64,000 bases of DNA, taken from assembly GCA_025462865.1 (NCBI GenBank), contig JAOAPI010000172.1, forward strand, positions 1 through 64,000, written 5' to 3'. Of the stretch, positions 1-8,843 are shown piece after piece. Source of the stretch: Candidatus Sulfotelmatobacter sp. GTDB taxonomy: Bacteria; Acidobacteriota; Terriglobia; Terriglobales; Acidobacteriaceae. Position 1 is the stretch's first letter. Every line of letters begins with the position of its first letter. Below the pieces are notes generated by a model that saw only the letters and a list, made by a program, of their open reading frames with translations, had not been told where the DNA came from and searched no databases. The position numbers were made by a program, and so were the translations under genes.

Positions 1-84
<84 letters not shown>

Positions 85-294
85 AACCTGATGTCTGCCG
101 ACGGGTAGTTGGCAGACTGCCATCGCCGCATATCCAAGGCAGCTTGCAAAAGCCGCTCTGGTTTCAACAACGCGGGATGGCGCCACCGTTCAGCCTCCGC
201 TTCCTCCGAAGAGGAAGAGAAGTTTACGGTGGTCTATCTTGTGAGATCGTTCGGACTAATGCCCGAATCCGTTTCTCACGACTGGCACGTTCAA

Positions 295-312
295 CCTAGT
301 TGTCAAAGACCG
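295..312 (-). promoter_or_regulatory. boxA-like antitermination site in the rRNA leader
   Basis: On the minus strand this reads CGGTCTTTGACAACTAGG, close to the boxA core (GCTCTTTAACA) bound by NusB/S10 in bacterial rRNA leaders. It lies between the predicted promoter and the 16S start, about 210 nt before the mature 5' end, where boxA is expected. Function is inferred from motif and position. Confidence 0.6.
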
Positions 313-395
313 AATCGCGGTCCGCCGAGGCGGTGCGAATTCAGTCCAGGCAATCTCGCTACAAGAGCGAAACCGACTGTCCTCGAAACCTTACA

Positions 396-424
396 AACAT
401 ACAGTGCGCTGTAAATCCCGTCAA
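396..424 (-). promoter_or_regulatory. Predicted sigma70-type promoter of the rRNA operon
   Basis: On the minus strand a -35 TTGACG (419-424) and a -10 TATGTT (396-401) are separated by exactly 17 bp. Transcription would start near 388-390, giving a leader of roughly 300 nt that contains the boxA-like site before 16S. The hexamers and spacing are visible in the sequence; activity is inferred. Confidence 0.6.
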
Positions 425-1148
425 TCATCGCTTCCCACAGAATTTCCAGATGATTTCCACATCTGGAATTTTCGGAATGCGAGAGCAGGAGAGCTGCCAG
501 CGAAAACCAAAAGCAGGTTCCTCACGATAAGGCCGTTCGGAATGACAAGGCTTTAAGCGAGATGCTTTGGGTCGGGCGCTCTAAAGCGCGCAACAGTATG
601 GCCTTCCGTCCGGGGTAAACCGCCAATTTCGGCGTGCATTTTGCGCAGCCCGATACGGAAGACAAGAAATTGAGAAAAGATCTTACTTTGGAGGTTCCTT
701 GCTTTGAAGGTACCCTTCGGACCCTGTGTTGCAATCCGAATGAAGTCCCGTGGCCGGGACGATTGAGAACTCTATATTCTCGCTTAATAATTAGATGCCG
801 GACGATGCCGAGAGATGCAACAAATACGACCGGCTGGCCACAGATCTGCTCTCGGTGAATTGTTTATAGCAGATGAATGGGCGGGAATGCAACAAAAAGT
901 TTGTGTGGCAGGAAAGTAATTGATTTGGTTCGGCAGTAGGCGGGTTCGCAGGTTTCTTTCGTCCCTTCCCTCCTCCCCTGGCTTATTGCTCATGTGCGCT
1001 GCTACCCATGGCTTGCGCCATGGGCTGCATTCTTTCGCCGCTTCGCGGCTGGCATCGGACGCTGCCGGGTTCCCCCCGTCCGTGCAATTGCCTTTCACAT
1101 CGTACAAATTTCCTACAAAGACATTTGTAGGTTCGAGCATCACGACTC
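425..1148. other. Gene-free region upstream of the rRNA promoter
   Basis: No convincing gene is present. A perfect 8-bp hairpin (TCCAGATG / CATCTGGA, 445-467) sits just upstream of the rRNA -35 box. Positions 512-551 resemble a dispersed word (rcvd on the minus strand as GTCATTCCGAACG) also seen near 10302-10327 and 55895-55924. A second 8-bp hairpin (CCTACAAA / TTTGTAGG, 1112-1131) lies just past the end of the leftward cupin gene. It could terminate that gene, but the U-tract is weak. Confidence 0.5.
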
Positions 1149-1865
1149 TTACGGGAATTCGAGGGTTACGTATTTTGCTGGTTTGGTGCTGGTGTTGGTT
1201 AGGGTGTGGGTGTAGCCGCCGGGGATCCATTTGGAGTCGCCGGATTTGAAGTGTTCGGCAGTTGGGGCCTGGCCTTCGACATCGCTGCGGAGGTCGAGGT
1301 CGCTGACGGCTATGAGCAGGTGCGGGCTGGTGTGGTGATGCGTGGGAATCACGGCGCCGGGCTGGAGTTCGGTCTGGGAGACGCGGATGCCGTCTTTGAC
1401 GAAGAGGACTTTTTTGGTGCCGTTGGTCACGTCGGCGAGGCGCCGGTCCTGATCTTTTGTATCTTTTGTGGCGTCCCATTTAGGGGTGGAGTTGCGGAGA
1501 GATTCGTCCTCGAGGATTTCGACGGTGACGTTGCGGAAGGGCTGAGCGCCGATGTCGCGGACGAAGTGGGCGAAGGTGGCGGAGACGAAGCGGGTCTCGC
1601 CGTCCTGGAGCTTGACGTTGATGAGGGGCTTGTCCTTTACAGTGTTGGCGATCTCGCCGGGGCCGATGCTGGTGGAGATGTAGTCGTGGCGATGCCAGTG
1701 CGTCAGGGTTTCGGTGTTGGGAGGAACTTCGACATTGAAGACGCGGACGGATTTGTTTTCGAAGACAAGGTGATGGTGAGGCTCGGAGGTGATTTCAACT
1801 TCAGGGGCGGTGGCCTGGGCCGTTAGCAGAGTTGTGGCCAGGCAGAAGAGTATGGGGAATTTCAT
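1149..1865 (-). CDS. Secreted bicupin-like protein
   Basis: A 238-residue protein with an N-terminal signal peptide (about residues 1-19, ending in an Ala-rich TAQA site), so export is expected. Two cupin-type metal-binding clusters are visible: THWHRHDY around residues 55-61 and PTHHHTSPH around 174-182, each followed by beta-strand-rich sequence. This suggests two tandem cupin barrels. Cupins bind a metal through such His clusters and range from oxygenases to sugar-binding proteins, so the substrate cannot be told. It stands alone; the upstream gene is about 150 bp away. The fold is likely, the activity unknown. Confidence 0.82.
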   Translation of the reverse strand: MKFPILFCLATTLLTAQATAPEVEITSEPHHHLVFENKSVRVFNVEVPPNTETLTHWHRHDYISTSIGPGEIANTVKDKPLINVKLQDGETRFVSATFAHFVRDIGAQPFRNVTVEILEDESLRNSTPKWDATKDTKDQDRRLADVTNGTKKVLFVKDGIRVSQTELQPGAVIPTHHHTSPHLLIAVSDLDLRSDVEGQAPTAEHFKSGDSKWIPGGYTHTLTNTSTKPAKYVTLEFP

Positions 1866-1982
1866 GCCGCGGATTGTAGCAGGGCGGCGGTGCGAAGAGA
1901 GGCGATAACAAAAAGGATTATCGCGGAGGGAGCGGAGAACAGCTGCGCGGGGGGCGCGGAGATTGTCAAGGGCAGATCAAAA

Positions 1983-2010
1983 GCACGGGCGAGGGCACCC
2001 GCTCCACAAA
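1983..2010. repeat. Mini-hairpin repeat with GAG-type loop, copy 1
   Basis: The sequence GCACGGGCGAGGGCACCCGC plus the tail TCCACA forms a GC-rich hairpin with a GAG-containing loop and a C-rich 3' flank. The same design recurs at 13512-13536, 39486-39535, 42103-42128 and 45315-45363. This copy lies just past the stop codon of the winged-helix regulator. It may help terminate transcription, but there is no clear U-tract. Confidence 0.5.
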
Positions 2011-2017
2011 AGCTTAA

Positions 2018-2395
2018 TTATTTGTCGCGGGTCAGGCGGATCCATTGCTCCATTTGATCGAGATATTGGGTCAGAGCGCGGCGACCGGCGGAGGTGAGGT
2101 GATATTCGGTGCGCGGGACACGGGCTTCGAAATATTTCAGACAGGAAATGTAATCGGCCTCTTCGAGCTTGCGGGCGTGGACGCTGAGGTTGCCGTCCGT
2201 GGTCTTGAGGATGCGCTTGAGGTCTTTGAAGCTGAGGCTGGCGTTGGTGGCAAGGGCGCTGATGATTCCCAGACGGATGCGCTCGTGAATCAGGCGGTCG
2301 AGTTCCGGAAGTTCCAGAGCGCGGGCGGGTGGGCGCTCGCGAGGAGCGTCCGCGGCTTTCAGCTGTTTGCGACCGTGGGCGAGAGCTCTAGCCAC
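2018..2395 (-). CDS. Winged-helix transcriptional regulator (MarR/ArsR-like, HTH_34 type)
   Basis: A 125-residue DNA-binding protein. Residues from about 30 on (LDRLIHERIRLGIISALA...) match the short winged-helix regulators that sense whether to repress. The recognition region is SFKDLKRILKTTDGNLSVHARKL, followed by a wing containing RVPRTEYHLT and a C-terminal helix. The start is taken as GTG, since no Met precedes the domain and GGAGG lies 4 nt upstream. This makes it overlap the preceding membrane protein gene by 8 nt, so the two are probably translationally coupled and act together. The ligand is unknown. Confidence 0.82.
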   Translation of the reverse strand: MARALAHGRKQLKAADAPRERPPARALELPELDRLIHERIRLGIISALATNASLSFKDLKRILKTTDGNLSVHARKLEEADYISCLKYFEARVPRTEYHLTSAGRRALTQYLDQMEQWIRLTRDK

Positions 2396-3032
2396 CGTAC
2401 CTCCGGGCAATGAGAAATCCAAAAATGATGTGAAGCCCGCCGAAGCCGGCAGCCAGGAACCAGTTCGCCCACGCTGCAGGCGCGACCACGGCGATTGCTC
2501 CAGTCGCCATGAAACAGAGTCCCATGACGGGGACGATCGAGACTGAATAGGCACCGCCGGTGATGATGCCAGCGCCGTAAAGAAGCAGCCATACGGGCGC
2601 GAGCGCGGATTCGAGACCTGCGCGGACGAGCAAGAAAGTTAACAGTGCGCCGGCGATGAACGGGGGGAAAAGGCCGAGAGCAACTTTGCGTCCGGGCCCG
2701 GTGAAGAGCGGGAGGCCGCTGCGGTTAGCTTTCCAACGGATGGAAATAATGGCGATGAGAGCGGCGAGAACGCCTTCGGCCAACCAGACGTTCAGCCATG
2801 CGGGGGAATTTGCTTGGCGCGCGGCAAGCCAGGCGGCCGCCAGAGCGGTAGTGCCGAGGATAACTTGTCCCCATCCAGGAACGGCGGTGAAGGATGCGGA
2901 ACGCTCCATGGTGTCGCGAATGAAGCGGAGGTCGGCCGCGGGATCCGGCGAAAGGTTCGGAACAGGGCTTCGCGCGACGGAGTGGAGTGGTCGGCGGGAA
3001 CGTCGGAAGCGATGCTGGCGTGGGCCGGGCAT
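2388..3032 (-). CDS. Multi-pass membrane protein paired with HTH regulator
   Basis: About 214 residues. After a soluble N-terminus containing [23 protein letters not shown], five to six hydrophobic segments fill the rest (roughly 52-72, 80-97, 117-137, 144-162, 165-184, 188-208). The gene overlaps the downstream winged-helix regulator, and this membrane protein/regulator pair suggests a signalling or control unit. The start is uncertain: ATG at 3032 has no clear Shine-Dalgarno, and the next Met (in TMERS) would remove a stretch that looks like part of the protein. No specific function can be assigned. Confidence 0.7.
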   Translation of the reverse strand: MPGPRQHRFRRSRRPLHSVARSPVPNLSPDPAADLRFIRDTMERSASFTAVPGWGQVILGTTALAAAWLAARQANSPAWLNVWLAEGVLAALIAIISIRWKANRSGLPLFTGPGRKVALGLFPPFIAGALLTFLLVRAGLESALAPVWLLLYGAGIITGGAYSVSIVPVMGLCFMATGAIAVVAPAAWANWFLAAGFGGLHIIFGFLIARRYGG

Positions 3033-3114
3033 TACGAGCCAAGAATAGAACGGCAGGGTTTGCAGGTCAAGTACTTTGTGGTGCAAAGTTGAGCGGTGTT
3101 CATGCGAACCGTCT

Positions 3115-4734
3115 TTATTTTGTGTCGGTCGCGGGTGATAAGAGTCCGAAGACGCCGACGCCGTTCGTGGTGCCGACGTAGACTTTTCCGTGCGCGATGA
3201 GCGGTGTGATGTATTTGTTTCCGGCGCCGAAGTGGTCGCGACCATTGGCGGCCTGGTTCGTGTTGTAGAGTTCGTGCAGAGTTGCCGCATTGTAGGCATG
3301 CAGCACCGCAGGATTGGTGTTCTCCGCGGCCCACACAATTCCATTTTGATTCTTGTTGGCGGAGATGCTGGGAGTGGCTCCGGGATATCCAAAGGCATTG
3401 GTGGTTTGCGCCACTGGAGTGGTTAGCAGCTTTGCGTTCTTGAACTGAAAGGCGAGAATGGGCTGGCCGACCGGTCCGTAATAAAGCCTGCCGTTGAAAT
3501 ACGCGGGCATCGACCAGATGCCGCCGGGCAGCGCTCCCGGAAGTTCCTGATAAATATTGTTGCTGTTGGGATTGAATTTCCCCATGGATTTGCGATCGAC
3601 GAGGTAAAGATTGGAATCTTTGCCGGCGCCCGCAGCAAGTGCCCAAGTGGTACCGGAGGAATCTTTCATGGGAGGCAGCAGAACGGCTCCGCCGGAACCG
3701 AGGTCGGTGTCGCTGTGGTTTTCCTGTTGTTCGTTATCCATTTCGAAATAATCGGCGACGGCGAGGCCACCCTGCGCGGTAAGCCTTACGAAAGAGTTGC
3801 CGTAGTCGCCGCTCGCGGGGAATCCACTTTTCAAAGTAGTGTCGAAGACACCGTTGGCGTCGAGGAAAAAAATGTTGCCGGAGTTGTCGGCGGTAAGGCC
3901 AGCGCCCGAGCCCCAGATGGCGCCTTCGTTGCCGTTTGGCGTGACATCGAGCACTGTCTTCTGGAGAAGCGTGGTGGCGCTGTAGCCCATGATCCATCCC
4001 GTGTAGGGACGAATATCGCAGTGTGACGCCCACGCCAGATATACCTCGCCTCCAAGAAGAAGCAGGCCAGAGCGTTCCTTATATTGTGAGGGATCGAAGA
4101 TAACGAAGCCTCCGGAACTGTTATCGCCGGTACCGGGATATTTGGCCGCGATATCGACCGGGCCGTTGAAAAGCTCGTTGCCCGTGGCTGCGTCCAGAGC
4201 GTGCAGACGCTGATGATAGTTGTGCGAAGCGTCCTTCGACATGGCAACGGTATAAATGACGCCATTTGATCCCGCGGGATGCCGGATCACGGGCGTGGAT
4301 GTGATTCCGATTTCTGGAGTGACCTGCGAACAACCGCGATTATCGGAAGTGGTCTCGCCGGATTTGAGGGTGGTAACGTGCCAGATAGGCGAACCGGAGT
4401 CGGCGTCGAAAGCATAGACCGAGCCGTGCTCGGTGGCGACGATAAGAAGGTTGTGCGTGACGCTTCCAATGGAAACCGCCGAGAGGTAGAGCGGTTCGGC
4501 GTCGACTAAACCGTCAACTGAGAGGGTAAACAGCTTTCCGAAGGCGGAAGAATTAACATTGTTGAGGGTCAGCGTGGTCTCGGAGGCATTGAGTCCAGTG
4601 CGCGCGTTGTTATTGTGATAGGTGAGAACGTCCTGGGAGAAGGCGAGAGATGCTCCGAACAAGGAAATACAGGCAAGGCTTAACGCGACCGGGTGGGGCC
4701 GACGCCGACGGAGGACAAATAGGAAGGATGACAT
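3115..4734 (-). CDS. Secreted PQQ-like beta-propeller repeat protein
   Basis: 539 residues with a basic start and a hydrophobic signal segment ending near residue 34 (LAFSQ). The body holds beta-propeller blades of the PQQ/BamB type: VYAFDADSGSPIWH, LHALDAATGNELF and several LYYG/LYLVD strands. Such propellers serve as quinoprotein folds or scaffolds; typical catalytic residues of PQQ dehydrogenases are not obvious, so an enzymatic role is not claimed. GGAGG lies 7 nt upstream of the ATG, fixing the start. It stands alone, separated from the divergent DUF2905 gene by 180 bp. Confidence 0.85.
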   Translation of the reverse strand: MSSFLFVLRRRRPHPVALSLACISLFGASLAFSQDVLTYHNNNARTGLNASETTLTLNNVNSSAFGKLFTLSVDGLVDAEPLYLSAVSIGSVTHNLLIVATEHGSVYAFDADSGSPIWHVTTLKSGETTSDNRGCSQVTPEIGITSTPVIRHPAGSNGVIYTVAMSKDASHNYHQRLHALDAATGNELFNGPVDIAAKYPGTGDNSSGGFVIFDPSQYKERSGLLLLGGEVYLAWASHCDIRPYTGWIMGYSATTLLQKTVLDVTPNGNEGAIWGSGAGLTADNSGNIFFLDANGVFDTTLKSGFPASGDYGNSFVRLTAQGGLAVADYFEMDNEQQENHSDTDLGSGGAVLLPPMKDSSGTTWALAAGAGKDSNLYLVDRKSMGKFNPNSNNIYQELPGALPGGIWSMPAYFNGRLYYGPVGQPILAFQFKNAKLLTTPVAQTTNAFGYPGATPSISANKNQNGIVWAAENTNPAVLHAYNAATLHELYNTNQAANGRDHFGAGNKYITPLIAHGKVYVGTTNGVGVFGLLSPATDTK

Positions 4735-4914
4735 CGCTAAACCTCCAAATACTGAGGGGCTTGGAGCTGGCGCTAAATCGCCCGGTTCTTGGTTGCCGAA
4801 TCGGGCACGGACGGGCGCGGCGAGAAGAGTAATATTTGCGGAGCCTCTCTACGAAACTATCCGCTAAGGGATTATTGCAGGGTTCGGTCGGCGCAACAAG
4901 CTGAGGCACGAGGT

Positions 4915-5145
4915 ATGCCGTCAATGGAACTAGGCAAGGTGCTGGTTTTTCTTGGTGCGATGCTGGTAGTGGCAGGAGTGGTAGTGATGCTGCTTGGCCG
5001 GGCGCACTTTCCCCTAGGACGACTGCCCGGCGACTTCCTGTATCGCGGGAAGAATACGACGGTGTATTTTCCCCTGGCAACATCAATGCTGGTAAGTGTC
5101 GTGCTTTCGATTTTGCTGTATTTGATCAGCCGGTGGCGGCGATGA
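4915..5145 (+). CDS. DUF2905 family small membrane protein
   Basis: 76 residues with two transmembrane segments (about 7-28 and 53-70) joined by a loop containing GRLPGDFLYRGKNTTVYFPL, the signature of the DUF2905 family. The function of this family is unknown. The start at MPSMEL is chosen because GAGG lies 8 nt upstream; the frame stays open further upstream, but that part is unrelated in composition. It is divergent from the PQQ-like gene and converges on the M1 peptidase gene. Confidence 0.82.
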   Translation: MPSMELGKVLVFLGAMLVVAGVVVMLLGRAHFPLGRLPGDFLYRGKNTTVYFPLATSMLVSVVLSILLYLISRWRR

Positions 5146-5233
5146 CATCTAGATTCTCACGTCCCCACGGTTGAGCGTATGGGACTTTCCCTTAGCCGCA
5201 CGAGGAAAGATAATCTGGTGCAGTATCAGGCGC

Positions 5234-7972
5234 TCATCGTTCCAGAATTTCTTTGTAGGCATTCAAAGCGACTTTCTTGGGTTGGCCAGGCAGAAGCAAA
5301 TCCACATCGCGGGTGGTATTTCCGGCGATTCCGATTTGGCCGAGACGAACCATGCCACTGCCAAAGTCAGCAAAGACCGGAACCTTCATCACAAAATGCT
5401 CGTCAACTTCACTCTGGGTAACGGTCATGTGCAATTTCACTTTGCCGCCTTCCGCCGGGGAGAGTTGAGACTCAAAGTGGTAGCGCGGAATCTGAGTGCC
5501 GTAAACCCACTCGTCAAAGAACCAGTCCAGTCGCCCGTTGCCCTGCACATCCATGCCTTTTGTCATGTGCTTTTCGGCGATCGCTTTGAATGACTCGGTG
5601 CTGGCCGGCCGGTCCCGGTGACTCTCCACGAAGTCGTGCATCATGGCGATGAAGCTCTTGTCCATATCCTCAGGGCTGTACATCAAGGAGCGCAGCATCT
5701 GCAGCACGTAGGCGCCCTTGGGATAAGTTATGTTCTGATAGGCGCTCAGCGTGCGAGGTGACATGAGGCGAAGTCCCATCCAGATCGGGCCTGCATCGTT
5801 AGGAGCGATGCCGTAATTATTTTTCTCCAGAATACGCAGCCGCAGGCGATCCCAAAATTCGACGTAGTCCTTGCGCCAGTTGCCGGCAACGGCCTGCTGC
5901 AAAAACAATCCCGCGGAGAATTCCGCAAACCCTTCTGATAACCATTGATCGTGGTAAGAGGCCCAACCTACGGCGTGGCCCCACCATTGATGGGCGACTT
6001 CGTGTGGAGTCACTTCCTGAACGAAACCGGTGAATTTATTGTTGATGGAGCCGAACAGCATCCATCTCTGAGTGGAATCGGTGTAGGCGGAGATGGGAAG
6101 ATATATCAGATTGGGCCACGACTGCCCAAAAGCAAAATCCGGCTGCTCGGTGATGTAGATTTCGTCGTAGGGACTCTTGCCGAAATACAGGCTGCACAAC
6201 TGCAACTGGGCGCGGGTTTGTTCCAGGGCATATTTAGTCATGGTGCGGGGCGCCATTGACTGCAGGGCGCGATACCTCCGCAGATTGTCGGGCAACTCAG
6301 TTATGTAGTAGCCGGAAATTTTGTAGCCGGTTATCTCATCCGGCAGTTCGAGCTTCTGATACTCGCCGTAGTTGAATCCGGCCACTGCCACGGGGATGGG
6401 CGTGACCCAGTGACTCACGGCAAGATCCTGTTCAACCGACTCGGCCTTAAGTTGCCCAACGCTGATGACCTTGTATTGTCGCGGTACCTTGAAAGTAAGA
6501 TCGTAGAGGGAGTGTTCGCCAAATCCATTCAGATTGGGATACCAGGAAGTGCGGGCGCTTACGTAGAAACTTCCCTCTCCAGCTTCCTCGAGGACCTTAT
6601 CACCGGCATATTCAATATGGATCGACAGCTCCTGGCCAGGTGCCGGGGCCTGAGAAAGGATGACGTAAAACGAGCCATCCTCTTTGCGGCTTTCCTGAAT
6701 GAAGTACAGATCTTTGCCCTGTTGATCTGTAACTCTGGAGACTCGGAGGTTCGGAAGCAAACCAAATTTGAGCAATCGTTCGCCTGCAACCAGAGGCACG
6801 AAAACGACGGTGGCCGTGCTGAAAAGGTGCTTGTTTTTGCCGATGACGGTTTCGATTTTGTAGCGGTGAGTGGCGAATAGCCGGCGGTCCTCAGTGGAAC
6901 TTGCGGTGTGGTGAGCGTACTCGGACTTCAAGTGTGCGAGGTACCAGACGCCATCGTCGAGACTTTCCGGATCGAAATTAATGAGCGCAACTTCTTCCGG
7001 TGAATCGAGCTGGGGCAAGGCTCCGACGCGATTCCGGAGGAAAAAACGAAGATCTTTGTGTTTCTTGCCGTGCAGATAAGCGTTCAAGAATTCCGGATGG
7101 GCGCGGTTGTAGATGGCGGCCAGGACATCTGCGTCCACGTTGTCCATGGATTCGCCCTGCAAGAGATGCTGGCTGAATCCATAACTCTGTTCATGGCGCT
7201 GCCGCATTTTTTCCCGCCAGTGACTTAGAACAGACGCGGCTTCGGATGCGGGTTCGGTTTGTGGGCCGAGTCCCGGGAAGAACCGCAAGCGGCCTTCAGC
7301 AGAGAAGCGAAATATCGCTTCATTGATTTCTTCGGTGTAGTCCGCTGAGCCGCTTCTACGGCTTAGCTCGCGGGCATCGAGAGCAGTCAAGGCTTTTAGA
7401 TTGAACCTCGCTTCGCCAATAAAGATCGCGCCAGTTACGACTCCCTCGACCGGGCTAAGGAATGTTAGCGTTCCCTTCTGAAAATGGAAGGTGGCAGCGT
7501 CGCAAATCATTGTGAAATTATCGAAGCGAAATGTTTGACCTAAACCGATTTGCCGGAGCTGGCGGTAAACGGCGTCGGAATTGTGAAATCCGAGACTCTT
7601 TGAAGGAACGGACACAGTCACACGCTGTTCGGCAACGCTCAGCGTGAGTCGCAGTTCAACCGATGCTTGCAAATCGACGGTTTGGACCAGGGGTCCGAAA
7701 CCGTCGCGCGTCACGCGTAAGGAATATGTTCCTGGTTTCAAGTTGGAAGATGCGAATTTGCCCAGCGCATCCGACGAAAGGAGTATGGGCTGGGAGAGGT
7801 CGGCTCCCGTAATCTCGATGCGAGCACCGGTAATGACAGCGCCAGAAGAATCCTCAATGGTTCCGGAAAGCGTTTGGGCGTGAGAGAGTGCCGGGGCGAT
7901 CAGGATAAACACAAATATTGCGGCTTTCAGCAGGGGAAGGCGGCGAGACGGCGCGCCAGCAGGGGCCGACAT
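5234..7972 (-). CDS. Secreted M1-family (gluzincin) aminopeptidase-like protein with carboxypeptidase-regulatory domain
   Basis: 912 residues. A signal peptide (about 1-33) leads to a carboxypeptidase-regulatory-like beta domain (about 34-115, GTIEDSSGAVITGARIEI). The peptidase region holds the zinc motif HEVAH at 657-661 with the third ligand Glu680, i.e. the HExxH-x18-E spacing of M1 metallopeptidases. The usual GxMEN substrate-anchoring motif upstream is absent; the equivalent stretch reads FAFGQSWPNLIYLP. The zinc site is intact, so it is probably active in the periplasm or outside, but its specificity may differ from classical aminopeptidases. It stands alone between convergent and divergent neighbours. 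Confidence 0.88.
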   Translation of the reverse strand: MSAPAGAPSRRLPLLKAAIFVFILIAPALSHAQTLSGTIEDSSGAVITGARIEITGADLSQPILLSSDALGKFASSNLKPGTYSLRVTRDGFGPLVQTVDLQASVELRLTLSVAEQRVTVSVPSKSLGFHNSDAVYRQLRQIGLGQTFRFDNFTMICDAATFHFQKGTLTFLSPVEGVVTGAIFIGEARFNLKALTALDARELSRRSGSADYTEEINEAIFRFSAEGRLRFFPGLGPQTEPASEAASVLSHWREKMRQRHEQSYGFSQHLLQGESMDNVDADVLAAIYNRAHPEFLNAYLHGKKHKDLRFFLRNRVGALPQLDSPEEVALINFDPESLDDGVWYLAHLKSEYAHHTASSTEDRRLFATHRYKIETVIGKNKHLFSTATVVFVPLVAGERLLKFGLLPNLRVSRVTDQQGKDLYFIQESRKEDGSFYVILSQAPAPGQELSIHIEYAGDKVLEEAGEGSFYVSARTSWYPNLNGFGEHSLYDLTFKVPRQYKVISVGQLKAESVEQDLAVSHWVTPIPVAVAGFNYGEYQKLELPDEITGYKISGYYITELPDNLRRYRALQSMAPRTMTKYALEQTRAQLQLCSLYFGKSPYDEIYITEQPDFAFGQSWPNLIYLPISAYTDSTQRWMLFGSINNKFTGFVQEVTPHEVAHQWWGHAVGWASYHDQWLSEGFAEFSAGLFLQQAVAGNWRKDYVEFWDRLRLRILEKNNYGIAPNDAGPIWMGLRLMSPRTLSAYQNITYPKGAYVLQMLRSLMYSPEDMDKSFIAMMHDFVESHRDRPASTESFKAIAEKHMTKGMDVQGNGRLDWFFDEWVYGTQIPRYHFESQLSPAEGGKVKLHMTVTQSEVDEHFVMKVPVFADFGSGMVRLGQIGIAGNTTRDVDLLLPGQPKKVALNAYKEILER

Positions 7973-8130
7973 GACTGGGGAAATATACCAACATTCAGGG
8001 CATATTGCGCCAAGATTCGAAGGTTGGCAGCGTGGGAAACAATCTTAGCCTGCTAACCGAGGTTAGCTGTATCCAGAACCAAACATGTAGGATACACAGC
8101 AACCGCCGAGGTCTTCGTGGGGTAACTACG

Positions 8131-8751
8131 ATGAGATACTTTGTGCTCCAGTTCCTGTTGCTGTCGACTCTCGCGCTGGCCGAACGCGGCCCGGCCTCAT
8201 GTGAGATTTCACATGGAAGCGTAGTGAGCAAAACTGCTTCAGGGATCGCTCAGGTCGGCAATTTGGGATTGATCCAAATTCGCTGTCACGTAGGCGCTCG
8301 GCTTTTTCCATTGACACCCGGAAGTTTCCGAAACGGCTTAAAAGCCGATGCCACTGTTTACAACATCGCTGTCGAGGGGGCAAGAAAGCCGGTACCCTCA
8401 GAAGTTACGGTTAGCGGAGGAGGCTTGAGTGGCGAGACGGAATGGGTCGATTTTTATATCCACATTCCCCTTGAGGTTGCCGAACGTGATGCCGAAATTC
8501 GCAGATATATCGCGACTCTCGAAAGATCGGAGGCCGAGGCAGACTTACCAGAACCCATTCGACGTTTGAAGAGGGATCCGAAAATACTGGCGGCAATGGT
8601 CACACAGAATCGAGCGGGGCACTTTCAGGTGGACTGCCGCGTCTGGGACGGAGAGACCGTGATCGGCGCAGGAAGTGTTGGTCTAGACGTGTTATTTACA
8701 GGACATTTCTTTGACGCGCTCGCCCCCAAAAAACGAATGACTCCACCTTAG
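8131..8751 (+). CDS. Secreted protein of unknown function
   Basis: 206 residues beginning with a clear signal peptide (MRYFVLQFLLLSTLALAERG). The mature part has beta-rich stretches and a charged central helix (VAERDAEIRRYIATLERSEAEADLP...), with two or three Cys that could pair. I do not recognise the family. The ATG is chosen because it begins the signal peptide; the frame is open upstream but carries no plausible extension. A short inverted repeat (TGTATCC / GGATACA, about 8068-8100) lies in the upstream region. Confidence 0.65.
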   Translation: MRYFVLQFLLLSTLALAERGPASCEISHGSVVSKTASGIAQVGNLGLIQIRCHVGARLFPLTPGSFRNGLKADATVYNIAVEGARKPVPSEVTVSGGGLSGETEWVDFYIHIPLEVAERDAEIRRYIATLERSEAEADLPEPIRRLKRDPKILAAMVTQNRAGHFQVDCRVWDGETVIGAGSVGLDVLFTGHFFDALAPKKRMTPP

Positions 8752-8843
8752 CGGACAATCGAAGGTCCTTTACGAGGATAAGCGCCTAAACAATCTTTAA
8801 GAACTTTGTTGTGGAACGACGAAACGCCAAGGCAATCGAACGC

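Noticed and set aside
445-467. Hairpin as an intrinsic terminator upstream of the rRNA promoter
   Set aside because: The stem is good but the following stretch is only ATTTTC, and no gene in the right direction ends here.
1112-1131. Strong terminator for the cupin gene
   Set aside because: The stem is only 8 bp and A-U rich, and no U-tract follows on the minus strand.
784-1479. Minus-strand frame of 231 codons overlapping the cupin gene end
   Set aside because: Arg/Pro/His-rich translation without domains, overlapping a real gene in another frame.
8811-8843. Earlier GTG start for xseA
   Set aside because: No ribosome site and no conserved extension is visible before MSLTDQ, though it cannot be fully excluded.
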